From assembly GCA_015501585.1 (NCBI GenBank), contig JADNRY010000056.1:1-64000 (forward strand): a stretch of DNA of 64,000 nt, in the 5' to 3' direction. Source of the DNA: Rhodocollybia butyracea. Lineage: Eukaryota; Basidiomycota; Agaricomycetes; Agaricales; Omphalotaceae. The notes under the pieces are model-generated. The model made no database searches. It worked only from the letters and a program-made list of their open reading frames with translations, and was not told the origin of the DNA. Shown in pieces: positions 12,460-25,114 of this stretch. The translations under genes and the position numbers were made by a program. Numbering within the stretch: position 1 is the stretch's first letter; the number at the start of each line of letters is the position of its first letter.

Positions 12460-14624
12460 TCAGATAGTCAACTCACTGAGAGAAACCAAAGGTACATCCA
12501 TAGGCATCATAGGATACGTTCGCCTATCGAACTCCACCTGAAGCTTTTCCGCACCACCCTTTTCGGATCCAGAGATTCGCTCGAAAACCTTCTGCACTGC
12601 GGTACTCTCCAGCTGGAGATTGGGAATATCGGGGAAGCATAGAGTGACGCTGAAACGTTTCAAACGGGAAAAGTTGTCTGCAGAGCTATCGCACCACCGT
12701 GATCTAACGAAATCACGCATTGGCATAACCTGGAAGATCGGGTCAATGTCGAGAGCGACGTTTTCCAGCGTGGCTAGCCGCGAACTCGATTCACCATTGA
12801 GAGTTGAGCGTGACTTTACAGAACGCAAGGAACTTCGTCGATGGATGACCGACGACAACCTGTCGGAGGAATCACGTACAGGCAAGGTGATATACTCCAA
12901 AAGCCCTGGCCAAACAGGTCTATCCCGCCTCACATGGAGCGTGACCAAACTCTTGGTTATGTTTGGCAAATCAAGATATCCCTGGACGTGTTCCTCTTCC
13001 AAATCGGCGCCGACAGAGCCCATACCATCCCACAAAGGCGAGATGAATCCTAGGCGAAGCGACGTGACTGAGGAAGATGCACGCTCAAGGAACCCAAGGA
13101 ATGAATCGTGCGGCCAGGATAGATCGAGATCCTCTGGTAGCTCCCCAGAAACCATTTCTGCTGAATGGTTATTGTCTGCGAATTGACCAATCTCCAAAAG
13201 CACCTCGCGCATGGCAGGGAGCGTAAGATTGTCGAACAGCTGGATAAGAGCCTCTCCTGACGCGCCATGTGACGTATGAAGCTCGAAGGTTTCCAAAGCA
13301 GAGTGTTCGACCATGGAGAGAGCGGAGAAATCATCGTCGTCCACGTCAAAGTGCAAGAGACCTGCGACGTAAATTTTGCACACCTTCAAACTAGGAGCGG
13401 CGTTTCGCAAAAGGCTGAGAAGAGTCGCAGAAGTGATGGTGGGGAGTTCAATAGTCAAGAACTCGAGGTGAGGTAGAGATAACGTAGACAAAGCCTCATC
13501 TGCTACACCCGGAAGCTTCAGCCGGAGGTCTTCTAGTACCGGCGCAGAACGTATCAGAGAGAGTGCCCATTGCACCGGGAACAATTCCGGATTTTGAATG
13601 AAAGATGACGTTGAATATCCGAGTTCGAGGGTCTCCATTCTCGAAGCCGTCATGCTTTCTGATATGTCAGGGAGTCCTGCCCAACTATGCAAACTGTCTT
13701 CAAAATGAAGAGAGAAAGATCGCCAGCGATGTATTTGAGTAATGGAAGCGTACACGAGGTCCAGAGACAGCTGCTCAAATTCGGCGTCAGGTAACTGTGG
13801 AAACTTCTTGCGCAGGTTGAGAGTAAACCGTAAGGGGAGGCCTGTGGCAGCTTTGACCCGATCCACACGGCGGAGAACGTCTGAGACACTCTGTTTGGTA
13901 ACGTAGGGAGCAGAAAACGTGGTCCAAAGTGATGGAGACGATAGAGCGACTTGGCGCCATGTTCGGCAGACATGAGTGAGAGTCTCGCCGTTTCCAGAAT
14001 CTGCAACATAGTGATGGAAAATCTCCAGCAGCTATCACAAGATGAAGAACATAAGCATGATATTGAATACTCATAGTATGCACTTACCAAGTCGGAAGGA
14101 ATCTGCCTCATGCTGCATCCGACAACTCCACGGTAGATGTCAATGGTATCCGACATTTCATCTAGTTCATCATTCAAGAGTAACCTCTGGCGGTCCAAAA
14201 GCTCTCTCTGGCGATCAAGGACTTGTTTCCTTCGTTCCAGGTCAGACAGCTTCTGTCGCTTGGAGTTAAGAAGAGCATGTATTTCTACAGCTTCCTGCGA
14301 TGAAGGCTGTTCATTTGTTCGTAGGAGATCCACAGGGTTGAGGGGGGGTAAAAGAGAATGAACAGATGGGAATGTAGATACAGAGGCAAAAGAGGCGATT
14401 GTGTCAAGAGAAGTCTTGGCTGAGATGTCGGTGACCTCTGAGTCGTTTGAGTCTTCTGAACTTCGCTGCATATGCGCCTGGTACTGGCGCAGCTTCATGA
14501 AAAGAAAAAAAAAAGGATCAGTAAAGAGGATTGAAATTAAGGGGATGCAAGTAACCTTATTAGACATTTTGAAGCCCTTGTGGCGGAGCTTGCTCCTGAA
14601 CCGGTCTAACAGCGTAAAGTGCAT
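12460..14624 (-). CDS. F-box protein with coiled coil and LRR-like C-terminus
   Basis: Probable substrate receptor of an SCF ubiquitin ligase (inferred from the F-box). Three exons on the minus strand: 14556-14624, 14088-14492, 12460-14031, giving 681 residues. An in-frame upstream ATG at 14657 would add eleven residues, so the start is uncertain. After a Ser/Thr-rich segment comes a coiled coil (LERRKQVLDRQRELLDRQR). The F-box is centred on MRQIPSDLLLEIFHHYV, followed by HVCRTWRQVALSSPSLWTTF, the pattern common in Agaricomycete F-box families. The remainder has degenerate leucine-rich repeats. The F-box itself is interrupted by the 14032-14087 intron. These genes are highly expanded in mushrooms and the target cannot be named. 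Confidence 0.88.
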
Positions 14625-14657
14625 CGTAATCGTTAAGTTGCAGAAGACCCGACACAC

Positions 14658-17093
14658 AACAATATTTCCATGAGTGAGTTTTTATAGTGATAGATCATGA
14701 TAGAAATGACAAAACAAAAGAAGACAAAAAGAAAAACATGTCGTAAAGACGGTGACTCGCATTTCAATGCGGCAATTACAATTTTAATGTCGGGCCTGAA
14801 GGGAAAGGCTGAGTTCCGGCCTCGCGGTACCATAGAGATGTACTGTACATATGGGAAGCACAAGCAAAACTCCAATTAATTTCGCTAAACATCGATGAAG
14901 AAGTGCGGAAGTTTGAGAAGAACAATTGTAGGTCCTCACAAATTACAATGTTTTTGTGATGATAAGATAATGAAAGTTTACAACTGCTAATTGGGTAAAA
15001 TCGAGCCAGCGGGCCGCTTGCCCTTAACCTGCCCTTGACGATGCCAACCCCTTACAGAAGGACTCCGAGGGACAGACAGACATCTCAAACAGTTACACCT
15101 AACGCTACTGTATGGATCTATGTACGTACTCAACGTGCTCAACGTTCAGCCCCGGGGACTACGACATCGGAGCTTGTCCGTCCAACGCCCGTCAACCGTC
15201 CGTAAGATGCAACAGCTTAACCATGCAGTACTTAGCATGCAATCCTTCAGCGCTTCAAAAATACTTTGTTGATTGACAGGACAAGTATGAGGTATATCCG
15301 AGTCATAAATTAATACATTGCGCTGACTCGTATATGTATACAGTAACGACGGGGACAACCAGGCTAAGTCGCACGCCTTGTAAGGAATTAGATACCTTGT
15401 TGCCGTTTCAGTATGAGGACATATACTGTGTCCCTCAGCGTCACCCTCAGATCTCTTGCAAACCATAATTCATGGTAAAAGAAAATCACATACTAATCGG
15501 ACTCACTCATGTGAAAGAATATCATTTCCTCGTGTCGACAATCTCCGATTCCGCACGGCCAGTCTTCCAGTTACATATCTATGTGTAATATATCCTTGAT
15601 TCCTTGGCAGAAACATGTTAGGAAACCTTCGTCTTATTGGAGATTATCTGATCTAACACCGATTTAACAACACCAGTTTTCCAAGCGAGGGGACTGTTAT
15701 GAACGCGGACAAAAAAAAAAAAGACGCGATTCAACAATGATACCTCCATTGCCGTTCAAAGCTGTTCAAAGTTGCGCGTATTATAACGCATCCATGATAA
15801 CACCGCACTTCAAATGGTTGGGGATCAGGTTAAATTGGATTGGAGAGCTATAATATGTGGATAATATGGCTCTCTTTCCATAATTCGCAATCTCAAGCTA
15901 AACATGACATCGGCGGGGCATTAGCCAAGGAATAAGATGTTTTAGTAACACCACCGTGAAGTGATCCCTTTGTCTTTGAACGACACCTTGAGGTTTTTTG
16001 TTTGGTTTATTTTTTCCGTGGGTACAGGTAAGAAGAAGCAACTTGAGGTGTGTTAAAGATTTGTTGAACAAAGACATTTTGCAGATGCCCTGCTACTCCG
16101 CCGGAGTCTGAATGCCCTTCGAGATGTCAGCAAATTAAGTGGGACACGCGATGCTTAGTGTATTCACTCTGAGTCCTGAGTGCAAACCAGTGGGAGGTAC
16201 TTGGGAGGTGTGTGTTTTTGGCAGAGAGCAGTGGCGTCTAGCTTTTGAGTTTGAGGCTACTATTCGGAAGAATATTAACTTAGCACAGTTCCAAAAATAT
16301 ATAATAGCAGTTGCTATTATTGAAGCGAGCGAGAACTTTCGCGGCGATGAGCTTTGACTTGAGTAAACATAATGGGAGACCTGCAAGGTCTTCAAGCAGC
16401 GAAAGAGCGTACTAAATATAGATTGGTAGAGTAGTTTTGTTGCCTGCACCAAAATTCATTGCCTTTTGTAATTACATAAATATTATATTGATTATTTTTG
16501 TTCGTTCCTGGTTTTCCGCGTATATAACTGGAGCAGACGACAACATCAAGTTCTTTCATTTTCCATCTCAGTTCCCAAGTCTCTCCAGGTTTTGCTCCAG
16601 GTTCTCCCCCTGTACTTAGAGCCTCACAAGTGCCCTCTCCGAGTCTGTCAGGCGATGGTACCTGGAATCTGGTTACAAAAACAAGATCGTGCTCGCCACA
16701 AATAAACAGAACAACGTATCCCTCAAGCAACATTTCAATGTTTCAACAGAGTCATAATTTAGTTCTTGAAACTGTAGAATGCCATAGCCCATAGCGCCAG
16801 TGCTGTTTCCTCTCCATGATGTTCCCACGTTTTTCGGCTTCTGCGCAGCTGGAGCATTCTACAAAATGTCACTCTGATTCGCTCTGATTGTGCTTCGATA
16901 TTCTGCTGCAAAAGAAAAATATACAGTCTCTTTGACTAAAAAAAACAGAGATCTACTCGCAAGAAACTCCGACGTTTTCGGAGTAGGTATACCGGGAGAA
17001 CGCATCGTGAAGTGGAGCGAGTGGATTCTTTGCTATGCTACAAGTTTTTAATTAGCTTCGAGCTTCGAATTGTCTTTCGTTTCCGTTACCTCC
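14658..17093. other. Intergenic, about 2.4 kb, nothing supported
   Basis: Mostly AT-rich. Frames of about 100 residues at 15146-15466, 16135-16452 and 16392-16733 on the minus strand have no motif or splice support. An A13 run lies near 15709. Confidence 0.45.
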
Positions 17094-18735
17094 ATGTCCT
17101 TCTCTGAAAGTAAACGATATGCAATTTTTGTTCTGTCTTTGGTAGAGCACCTTCACTTCATTTTCTGAACTCTGAAGCCAACTACCGCTTTCTCAGTTTG
17201 CTTTTCTTTATACAACTACGCTTTTACGTGGCAGGTTTCAACACCTTGTTACCACCCCAAACCCCATTGCTCTCGAATCCGAACCAATATTCGAAAAGGA
17301 AAACGCGACGTTGGTTATTCTGGCACGAAATTCAGAACTGAAGGGCGTGTTATTGAGCATGAAGAGTCTCGAAATGCACTTCAATACGCGATTTCAGTAT
17401 CCCTATGTGTTGCTAAACGACGAGGAGTTTACGAATGAGTTCAAAGGGTGTGTATTGCGGCCGTGTTTTTGGGTTTTTGGCTCATTGTCTTTGAACACGG
17501 CAGTCGTGTAATGCTCGCAACTAACGCGCCCGTTCAATTTGGATTGATTCCGAGAGATCATTGGGTACAACCTGCTTGGGTTGATGAGGCCAAAGCAGAG
17601 CAATCGCGTGAACGCCTGAAGGCACAGAACATTATATACGGTGGTGCGTAGCAGGAGTCCTTCCTTCATATCTCTGATCACAATAGTATACAGATAGTAT
17701 ATCGTATCGAAACATGTGTCGCTTCAACTCGGGGGTTTGTTGAGTCATTCCAAGCTATAAACGATAACTGAAATGTAGCGCAGTACTTTTTCAAGCATCA
17801 GCTACTCCAACAATATAGGTATTATTGGCGGATCGAGCAAGTTCTTTCGTCTTTTTCTAAGATTCGGACGACTGACTGCCCTCTCAGACCCGATGTAAAA
17901 TACTTTTGCGATATCAACTACGACCCATTTAAATTCATGATCAAAAACAACCATACCTATGGTGACAACCTCCCTACTCCAGCTAGCTGTGTCTCACCCT
18001 CAATGGACAGGTTTCACAATCGCATTGTATGAAACGCCTGAGACGGTCACTACCTTATGGGACAGCGTTAAAGGCAAGCTACGAGATCTTTCTCGCCAAG
18101 AACAACGCTCACGCTGTATGCAGAGTTCATGGTCAAATACCCTCAGTACATTGCTAACGATAATGCTATGGACTTCCTCAGCGATGACGGCGGAAAGACT
18201 TATAATATGTGCCACTGTATGAGCCTCTCGCTCTTCATAATCGTTATATTTTCTAACCTCTACTCTTTGAGTCTGGAGCAACTTTGAAATTGCAGACCTG
18301 GACTTTTGGCGTAGTGAAGCATACCAAACGTTCTTCGAGTTTCTCGATAACACAGGCGGATTTTACTATGAGGTAATGTTTCCCTTCCGCGGTCTTGAGA
18401 ATGCGAATAACATCTCAGATTTTAGAGATTCGGGGATGCACCAATCCATTCGATCGCCGCCGCACTATTTCTTCCAAAACACAAGTTGCACTTCTTCCGT
18501 AATATTGGCTACCAACATTCCATCTATCAGCATTGCCCTTCCTCTTATGAAGCAGGAAGCAATACGTGCTCCTGCAGCTGGTGGAATACTATAGGTAGGA
18601 AATTTGGTTCAATTTGATTCGCCTTGGTTGATCTAACGGCTCAAAGATTATACAAAAGCGTCGTGTTTACCACGGTATGAAGCTATGATGAGCAAGGAGC
18701 TAGGCATGACAGCGAGTCCGTTGCCGTGGTATTGA
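17094..18735 (+). CDS. Alpha-1,2-mannosyltransferase, KRE2/MNT1/KTR family (GT15)
   Basis: Golgi type II enzyme that transfers mannose from GDP-mannose to O- and N-glycans (family knowledge). I read eleven exons: 17094-17141, 17197-17447, 17504-17643, 17694-17734, 17784-17836, 17888-17961, 18011-18073, 18124-18216, 18272-18372, 18426-18594, 18647-18735, making 373 residues. The N-terminus [19 protein letters not shown] is a short cytosolic tail plus signal anchor, interrupted by intron 1. Hallmarks in order are [56 protein letters not shown], the catalytic-region [27 protein letters not shown] and a Cys-rich end. Introns 5 (17837) and 7 (18074) start with GC. The 3' end is 105 bp from the convergent methyltransferase gene. 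Confidence 0.92.
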
Positions 18736-18840
18736 CCAGTCGACAATGCCGACATGTTTAACCTGACCGTTATGTACGATCTGCTAAGTATCCCTAGAAG
18801 ATCGGATTCAATCAGATTGGTTTCACCCAACCCCCGTCCC

Positions 18841-19838
18841 TTAAACCTTTCTCCATCGACCAACCCAAAACCTACAATTTCCTTTCCTTACACCCAACGC
18901 TTCCTCATCAAGGTCACTGACGGACAACGATCCAAGCCACTTTGAACCGTCCTTGTCCGACTTGTATTCGGGATGTTCTTCGAAAGTGAGACCAGCCTCG
19001 GCGGCTTTGTCCATAAATGAACTGCAAACGGCGGGGCGCGTATACTTCCCTGCCTAGCATTAAAGTTCAACAGCTGTCAGCACTCTCACGAATGGAATGT
19101 TTACCGCCACAAAAACCCTTGCGTCCGCTGTCTTTTTTAGAAGAAAGGAGACTGATTTTATTAGTGCGTCGTGCGACGCGTGAAAATGAAGCAAGTCTGA
19201 CAGAATAACGATTTCAAAACCTGAGGCCCCAGAAGGCAGAAAAGCTCTATTGAAAGAGATCAGATCTCTTGATTCCAATATACAAAACTTACAATAGTTC
19301 CTGTGCGCCTTGGCCCCATTCGTATCCTGTATAATGCAATTTACACGACGGTGAGACCAAGATCTGGTTACGCTCGATGTTATGTTTTAGATTCTCCAGT
19401 ATGACAGGATCGGGATAGTCCGACGTTACTACGAGTGACGGTACATTGGAGGGATCTGAGATGATACATGATGCGAGGGATGGGAGAGAACATCCAGCAC
19501 CCAGTTCAATCACTGGTTAGGCAAGCGTCGGAGACACATGTAGGAGGATTGGAACGCAATACAGACCGGTTTTTCCCCGTAAAGGGATCAAGCCACGTTC
19601 GATTCTTTCTGTGAGAAGTAGTGAGGGTGAAAACAGATTGTCGGCCAGCAGCGTGTTTGCTTTTCCTTCCTAGAATACAGGTTGAATACAACAGAGAAGT
19701 ACAAGGAGAAGAACAAACCTTGGGTGCCACGGTGACTCGGAGAGGTCCGTATGAAATGATTTCGTCAGTGATAACTGGCTTTCCTTCTAAGAAAGACACA
19801 GCATCACTTAGAATATCCTCGAAGGACTCTGATGGCAT
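18841..19838 (-). CDS. EFM7: EFM7/NNT1-type protein methyltransferase
   Basis: S-adenosylmethionine-dependent methyltransferase. Yeast Efm7 (formerly Nnt1) modifies the N-terminus and adjacent lysine of elongation factor eEF1A. Five minus-strand exons: 19719-19838, 19567-19669, 19293-19512, 19105-19246, 18841-19053, totalling 265 residues, matching the family size. Diagnostic parts are SYGPLRVTVAPK, GKANTLLADNLFSPSLLLTERIE, motif I VIELGAGCSLPSL, TSDYPDP, the post-II segment VILSDLLHFHASHDALIKS, and a C-terminal CRFWVGRW-type end. The frame only closes if all four short introns are removed. It is divergently arranged with the gene starting at 20151, sharing about 310 bp of putative promoter. 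Confidence 0.88.
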
Positions 19839-20150
19839 TTTAATAGTTTTGGAACTAAAGTAAGAAGCGTAATCGCTGGGCGCTTATCAAACGCTCTTGT
19901 TAGCAGCTACGATTAAAGGCGATCTCGACAAGAGAGAAAAGGCCTAATGAAAGGACGGTAGCTGCTTCCTTGTAAGCTTCAAGGCCTTGTTTCATTTTTC
20001 TGTACGGTAATATCTGATGGAAATTCTAGATTCTCTGAACTGAGCACATATCGGCCACGAGGCGTTATTTGAGCCAAGGCCGTCATCTCCAGGCAAACTT
20101 GTCCTGAACTCTCAACTTTTGCTGTAACTGTTTGTTCGTCACGTCCTTCA

Positions 20151-23100
20151 ATGACGAGCCCACTTTCCTCAGCGTCTGCTGCTTCGAAGATGGCAGCACG
20201 GCGTGATCCTGACCTTGAGCCTGACGAGCAATGGAAGGAAAATCTCAAGGCTCAGATTCAGCTCAACCTGGCCTCAATGGTCAAGGACGCGGAGACTCAG
20301 TATAAGGATAATTTGGAGAAGAATCCAGCAGATGGCGACCGTTTGAAGATGGAACTTGCTGCGGCTATAGATACCATAAAGAAGCTAGCGACAGAGGAGT
20401 TCAAATCCCAGCTGGAGCGAGAAAGATCCCAGCGCCGCTGGGCTACAGGCCAAGAGCTTCCACCGGAGTTAGCAGAGGACATGAAGAAGGAGCAACAGGC
20501 CATATGGGACCAGATACACAGTGGGAAGAATTCCGCTACGTCCCCTACTGATGATGCACTGGCAACTGTAAGTCTCGCTGCTATCACAAGACCTTCGCTA
20601 ATACTGCTTCATTAGAGCCCTTCTGACCTCAGAAACTCTACTTCCGTGCAATCATCTGTCAGTCCAAGTGTAAATGTCTTCCCTCCACCACGTCTTTCTA
20701 AACCGACTCCAAGGGCCACATTGCCAGAACCTAGGCCACCATCACAAGAGGACACCGACGAGGAAAGTGACGCTGCACATAACAGAAACGCCCGATCTCA
20801 GCCTATCATTCCTCCAACAAAGCCTCGCGACGATGATGTCGGATTCGGACGGCATTCTTGGGAATCTAATTCTGTTAATCTCGATCGAGTTCCGCGTCCG
20901 TATTCCTCTAGTACCACGCCTCCGAAGCCCACTCCGGAGGTTTTCTGGATTCCTCCCGTTTCTTCAGAGGAAATTCCTGCCTCTAGCCGGCCTCAACGGA
21001 GAGGTAGTACAGCAAGTATAAGGTCTACAGGATCTACAAGCTCGCGACGTCCGCCTATCGCTAACACCATTCCAGAGACTACCTCTACCAGCGACACTGA
21101 TCTAGCCGCCAAGGCTGAGCAAGAACGTGCACGCATCCAGGATGCCGATCAAGCTTGGCGCAAGCTTGATGCTGCAAAGGATAAGGAAGCAGGTCTAGGT
21201 CGCCGTCGTACGTTGGACGCTGCACGCAGTCCTTCAACCCCCACTGCCCCCGATCCAGGAACATCGCCTGTTGCGAGCAATTTGTCGTCTTCGCCTTCTC
21301 AATCTCGCCGTCCTCCCACTCCTCCTCTGAACACCAAACCAATATATCGGAAGCCTTCCTTTGCGCAGGATAGTCCTTCGCATTCGCTGTATAGGCAACC
21401 TTCGTTTACTCAGGATGCCGGACCACGCAGCGCTCGCCCAAATCCAAGCCATCTCTCGTTATCTCGTCCGCCTGATATGTCCTTCAATGGTGACAGGTAT
21501 GTCCGATTTCTTTCATGAAGGGAATAAGAATCTCACAACCGTTTACCTAGCGACAGTTCGTACTCTCAGACCCCGATTTCCGCCACCTTGGCCCTTGCCC
21601 AAGCTGCGGAAGGCTATCCTCCAGCATATGCTGTGTCTCCTCTTTCATACCATCGTTCCCCATCGCCGCTCCATGACCCAGATTTCAACATGCGAACACG
21701 ATCTAGAAACCCCTCTAATGAGCCCCGATACCCAACCGCTCCCTTTTCTGCAGGACCACTCTCTTCTCACAATACCCCATTTCAACAAGGAGAACAAGCT
21801 TATCCTTCTCCGCCTCCATCTCATCGCGGTGCTTACTCATCTTCCCGCTCCTCTACGCAGCAACAGCCTCCCTACTCTGCCTCTCCATATTCTAGTTCAC
21901 AGTCCTCCCAGATTCACACGGCATACTCATCACGTCCTTCTGATGACGCTGAATCTGTCCACTACTCCAATGGGCCCTCCAGGTCACGATCTGGAATGGG
22001 AAACCCGCATCCTGACTCCCACCAGCAATCCAATGTCCGTTCTTCCATCGCCTCGCCAGACGCTTGGCGTTCGTGGTCCCAGCAACAACATCCGCGGGAT
22101 TTGCGCTCCCCCATGTCTACCAACAGCCTTCGTGAACAACACAGACAACAGCCAACGCGGGACAAGTATCATTCTCCCATTTACACTGACGTCCTTGTCG
22201 ATCGACCGGAAGGCTCAGGAGAGGACTCGGAAACAACGACAGAGTCCGGGAGTGAGGAGTCGTCTCCCAAATCTCCCCCGCAATCCAACTTTTCCTCGAA
22301 CACGAGTCATTCAAGTAATTCCGTGCGTCCCATGAACATGAAACTCAACTCGAAGGCGGATATTCAACGGGTTCCGGCGGATGTTGAAAGTTTGGAATAT
22401 CATCAGATGCAGGCTAAGGAACGGAAAATGCAGAGAGAGGCGAGCGCCGCTAAAGCTAAGAGGAAAGAAATGGAGAAGCAAATTGCAGAGGAGGAGGAAA
22501 ATAGGGCAAGAGAGGCATCAGCAGCTGAAGAGTCCCGGAGGCGGAAGCAGGAAGAAGAGGCTGCCAGGAAACGGGAGGAGGAAGAGGCAAGGGCTAAGCA
22601 ACGGGAATTAGATGCTAGAGTTGCCAGAGAACGGGAGATCGAGGCCCAAAGAAAGAAGGAAGATGATACTAGACGCAGAAATGAAGCTTTACGGCGTAAA
22701 GAGGAAAAGAAAGAAGAAGAAAGGCTCAAGGAGGATATGAGAAGACGAGCACTAGAGGAGGAAGAAGCTAAACTAGAACTTGCAAAGGAAGAGGCTCGAA
22801 AGGAGGAAGCAAGAAGGGAGAAGCTGAGAAAAGAGGAGGATGAACTCCGACGACGAGAAGATGAGGCACGAAAGCGCGAAGACGAAATCAGGAGGAAGGA
22901 GGAGGAGCTTCAACGCATGATGTTGGAGGAGAAGCAGCGAGAGTTCCAGCGTCTTGAGCAGGAGGCTCGCCGCAAAGAAGAAGAGGCACAAACTCGTGAG
23001 CGACTTGCTCGCCTTCGTGAAGAGGAGGCCCGGAGAAAAGAAGCCGAAATTCAGGAGCGTGAGAGACAACTCCGAGTCGCAGAGGAAGAGCTCAGGCGTC

Positions 23101-24473
23101 GGGAAAGAGCTGCACAAGAGGACGCGCGGCGTCGGGAGAGGGCTGCTCAGGAAGAAGCTCGGCGTCGGGAGGAAGAGAGGGCAGCTCAAGAAGCAGAAGA
23201 GTTGCGCTTGCGTCAGGAGCAGGAGAGAGTTGCACAAGAGGAGCGACTGCGGGAGGAGAGAGCCGCGCGGGAGGAGCGACTGAGGGAGGAGAGAGCCGCA
23301 CGGGAGGAGCGGTTGCGTCAGGAAAAGGCTGCTGCTGAGGAGGTCATGCGTCAGCAAAGAATCGCCAAAGAGGAGCAAGAACGTCTGGAGAGCGAGATTG
23401 CTTGGAGGGACCATGAAAGGCGTAAAGCTGAAGAAGCGCGAACTGCTACCCGCAGGGAAGAACAAGCAGCCATCGATCGGAAGAAAAGGGAGGACGAACG
23501 GAACCAGATTGAAACTGATGCCAAACGTAGGGAGCAGGAAAAACGTCAGGAGGAAGAGCGGAAGCGTATGGAGATGGACAAAATGGCGCAGCAAAAGGAA
23601 TTTCAACGACGAGAGGAAGAGATACGGAATAGGAAGCGACAAGATAGCGCGGCATCATGGGAGACCTGGACTATTCCGACTTCTGGTTCTACCAGTTGGG
23701 GCACCAGCCAACCCTCACCCAATCCACCTACTTCGGGAACTATCCCTAATGGTGGAATGAGCACTCCACAACGAAGTAATACCACCTCTTCCGCCTCTGG
23801 CTGGTCTACTAAGCCACCGACTGGACCAACCACCCCTTCTACTCCAGGATGGTCTGCTACTCCAAAGTCTGCTGCATCAGCCAGTGCCAGTCGCACCTCT
23901 TCTACCTCCTCTAGCAATCCGACTCCCAAGACTCGTACTGGATCTACTGGGTCCTCTGCAAACCCCTCATTCGGTGCTCCTCTTACCGAGGAACAGTGGC
24001 ACACACGCAATGAAGAGCAGTTCCGTGCCCAGCAGGAACGATTCCGGCAGGAACAAGAGCGCCTCGAGCGAGAACGGATGGCTAAATCCGGCAAAGTCCA
24101 AGGCAGCAAAGAAGAGGTCATCAAGACATTTGAGCACCATGCTCGACTCTGGGAGAAGCTTCCAGAGTATACCGAGTTACGGTGGGACATCTTCCCTTGG
24201 CCGATGCTCAACAAACCTTCATCGCCCGAGGATATCACTTACAACGCTATCAGGACGTATGTGTTATCGCCACACTATCCGGAAAAGGAGAAACCACAGA
24301 AGGATCGCATTAAGGAGCACATTCGTAGATGGCATCCCGATCGATTCGAAACGAAACTGCTGACGAAGGTGATTGATGCTGACAAGGAGAGGGTGCGGGA
24401 GGGTGCGGGGAGCGTAGTAAGAAGTTTGAATGATCTTTTGACTAAATCGAATACTCCGAGTTTCTTTGACTAG
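20151..24473 (+). CDS. Large coiled-coil protein with J-like/NFKBIL1-like C-terminal domain
   Basis: Three exons (20151-20567, 20616-21496, 21551-24473) give 1406 residues. An internal ATG at 20190 (MAARRDPD) could be the real start. Residues 1-140 are helical and charged. About 150-700 are Pro/Ser/Thr-rich and probably disordered. About 710-1130 form a very long charged coiled coil of Glu/Arg repeats. Another Ser/Thr linker follows. The C-terminus (about 1290-1406) is folded and carries RWHPDRF, an HPD signature in a context resembling the conserved C-terminus of NF-kappa-B-inhibitor-like protein 1. This suggests an RNA-processing or chaperone link, but that is inference. Long antisense frames across the coiled coil are composition shadows. 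Confidence 0.85.
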
Positions 24474-25114
24474 TATCTTTCTCTTATCTTTCTCTCATTT
24501 ATATCCTGATTGTATCTTGTTTTACTGCTGCATTTTCCGTTGTCTCAAAGCATATGCATAAGTCGTTAGGTTTGGCGGTATGACTGTATCTATTACAACT
24601 CCCTCTCTCATACATATATTGCGCATGTACTTTTCTTCAACTACTCACAACCATTTGTACAACCTTATGTAAAAAGCTCGAGAAACTGAGTAGGTCGTTC
24701 CAAGTTTCATCACCTACTAAGCCGAATTCGAATGTAACTGGTTCTCCATACGATAGGTTTGCGGTAGGCTTCCAGCATACTGTTGGGTGCAATTCTACGC
24801 GAGTTATTTACGTGTTTTGGTCGAAATGCTTGACGCTTTTGAAGGCATGCGCACCGTTTTACTAACTCCGATAGTGCCGATGTTGCACCGATAAACGCCG
24901 GAACAAGAACCGCGTAAAATTTTAAATTTGTCCCCAACCCCAATGAATGCTTTTCTTTCTTCATCTCTCCCTCCAGAATCTGTTGGATGAACAGATACTG
25001 GTTACAGCCACGAGGAGTACGAAACTACGCCAGATCCTTGACGAAAAAGATGGAAAAGGAGCAAGACCTTAAATCTTGGCTTAGCCCAGTTAACCAGTAG
25101 ATCCAGCTCGATCA
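24474..25114. other. Intergenic, 3' flank and promoter region
   Basis: Pyrimidine-rich downstream flank of the coiled-coil gene, then presumed promoter of the BioF-like gene. Nothing coding is supported. Confidence 0.4.

Noticed and set aside
13650..14031. C-terminal 125 residues of the unspliced F-box frame
   Set aside because: Reading through the 14032-14087 intron destroys the F-box and the link to the conserved downstream exon.
22403..23642. Long antisense frames (108, 289 and 211 residues nearby)
   Set aside because: Shadows of the Glu/Arg-rich coiled coil on the plus strand.
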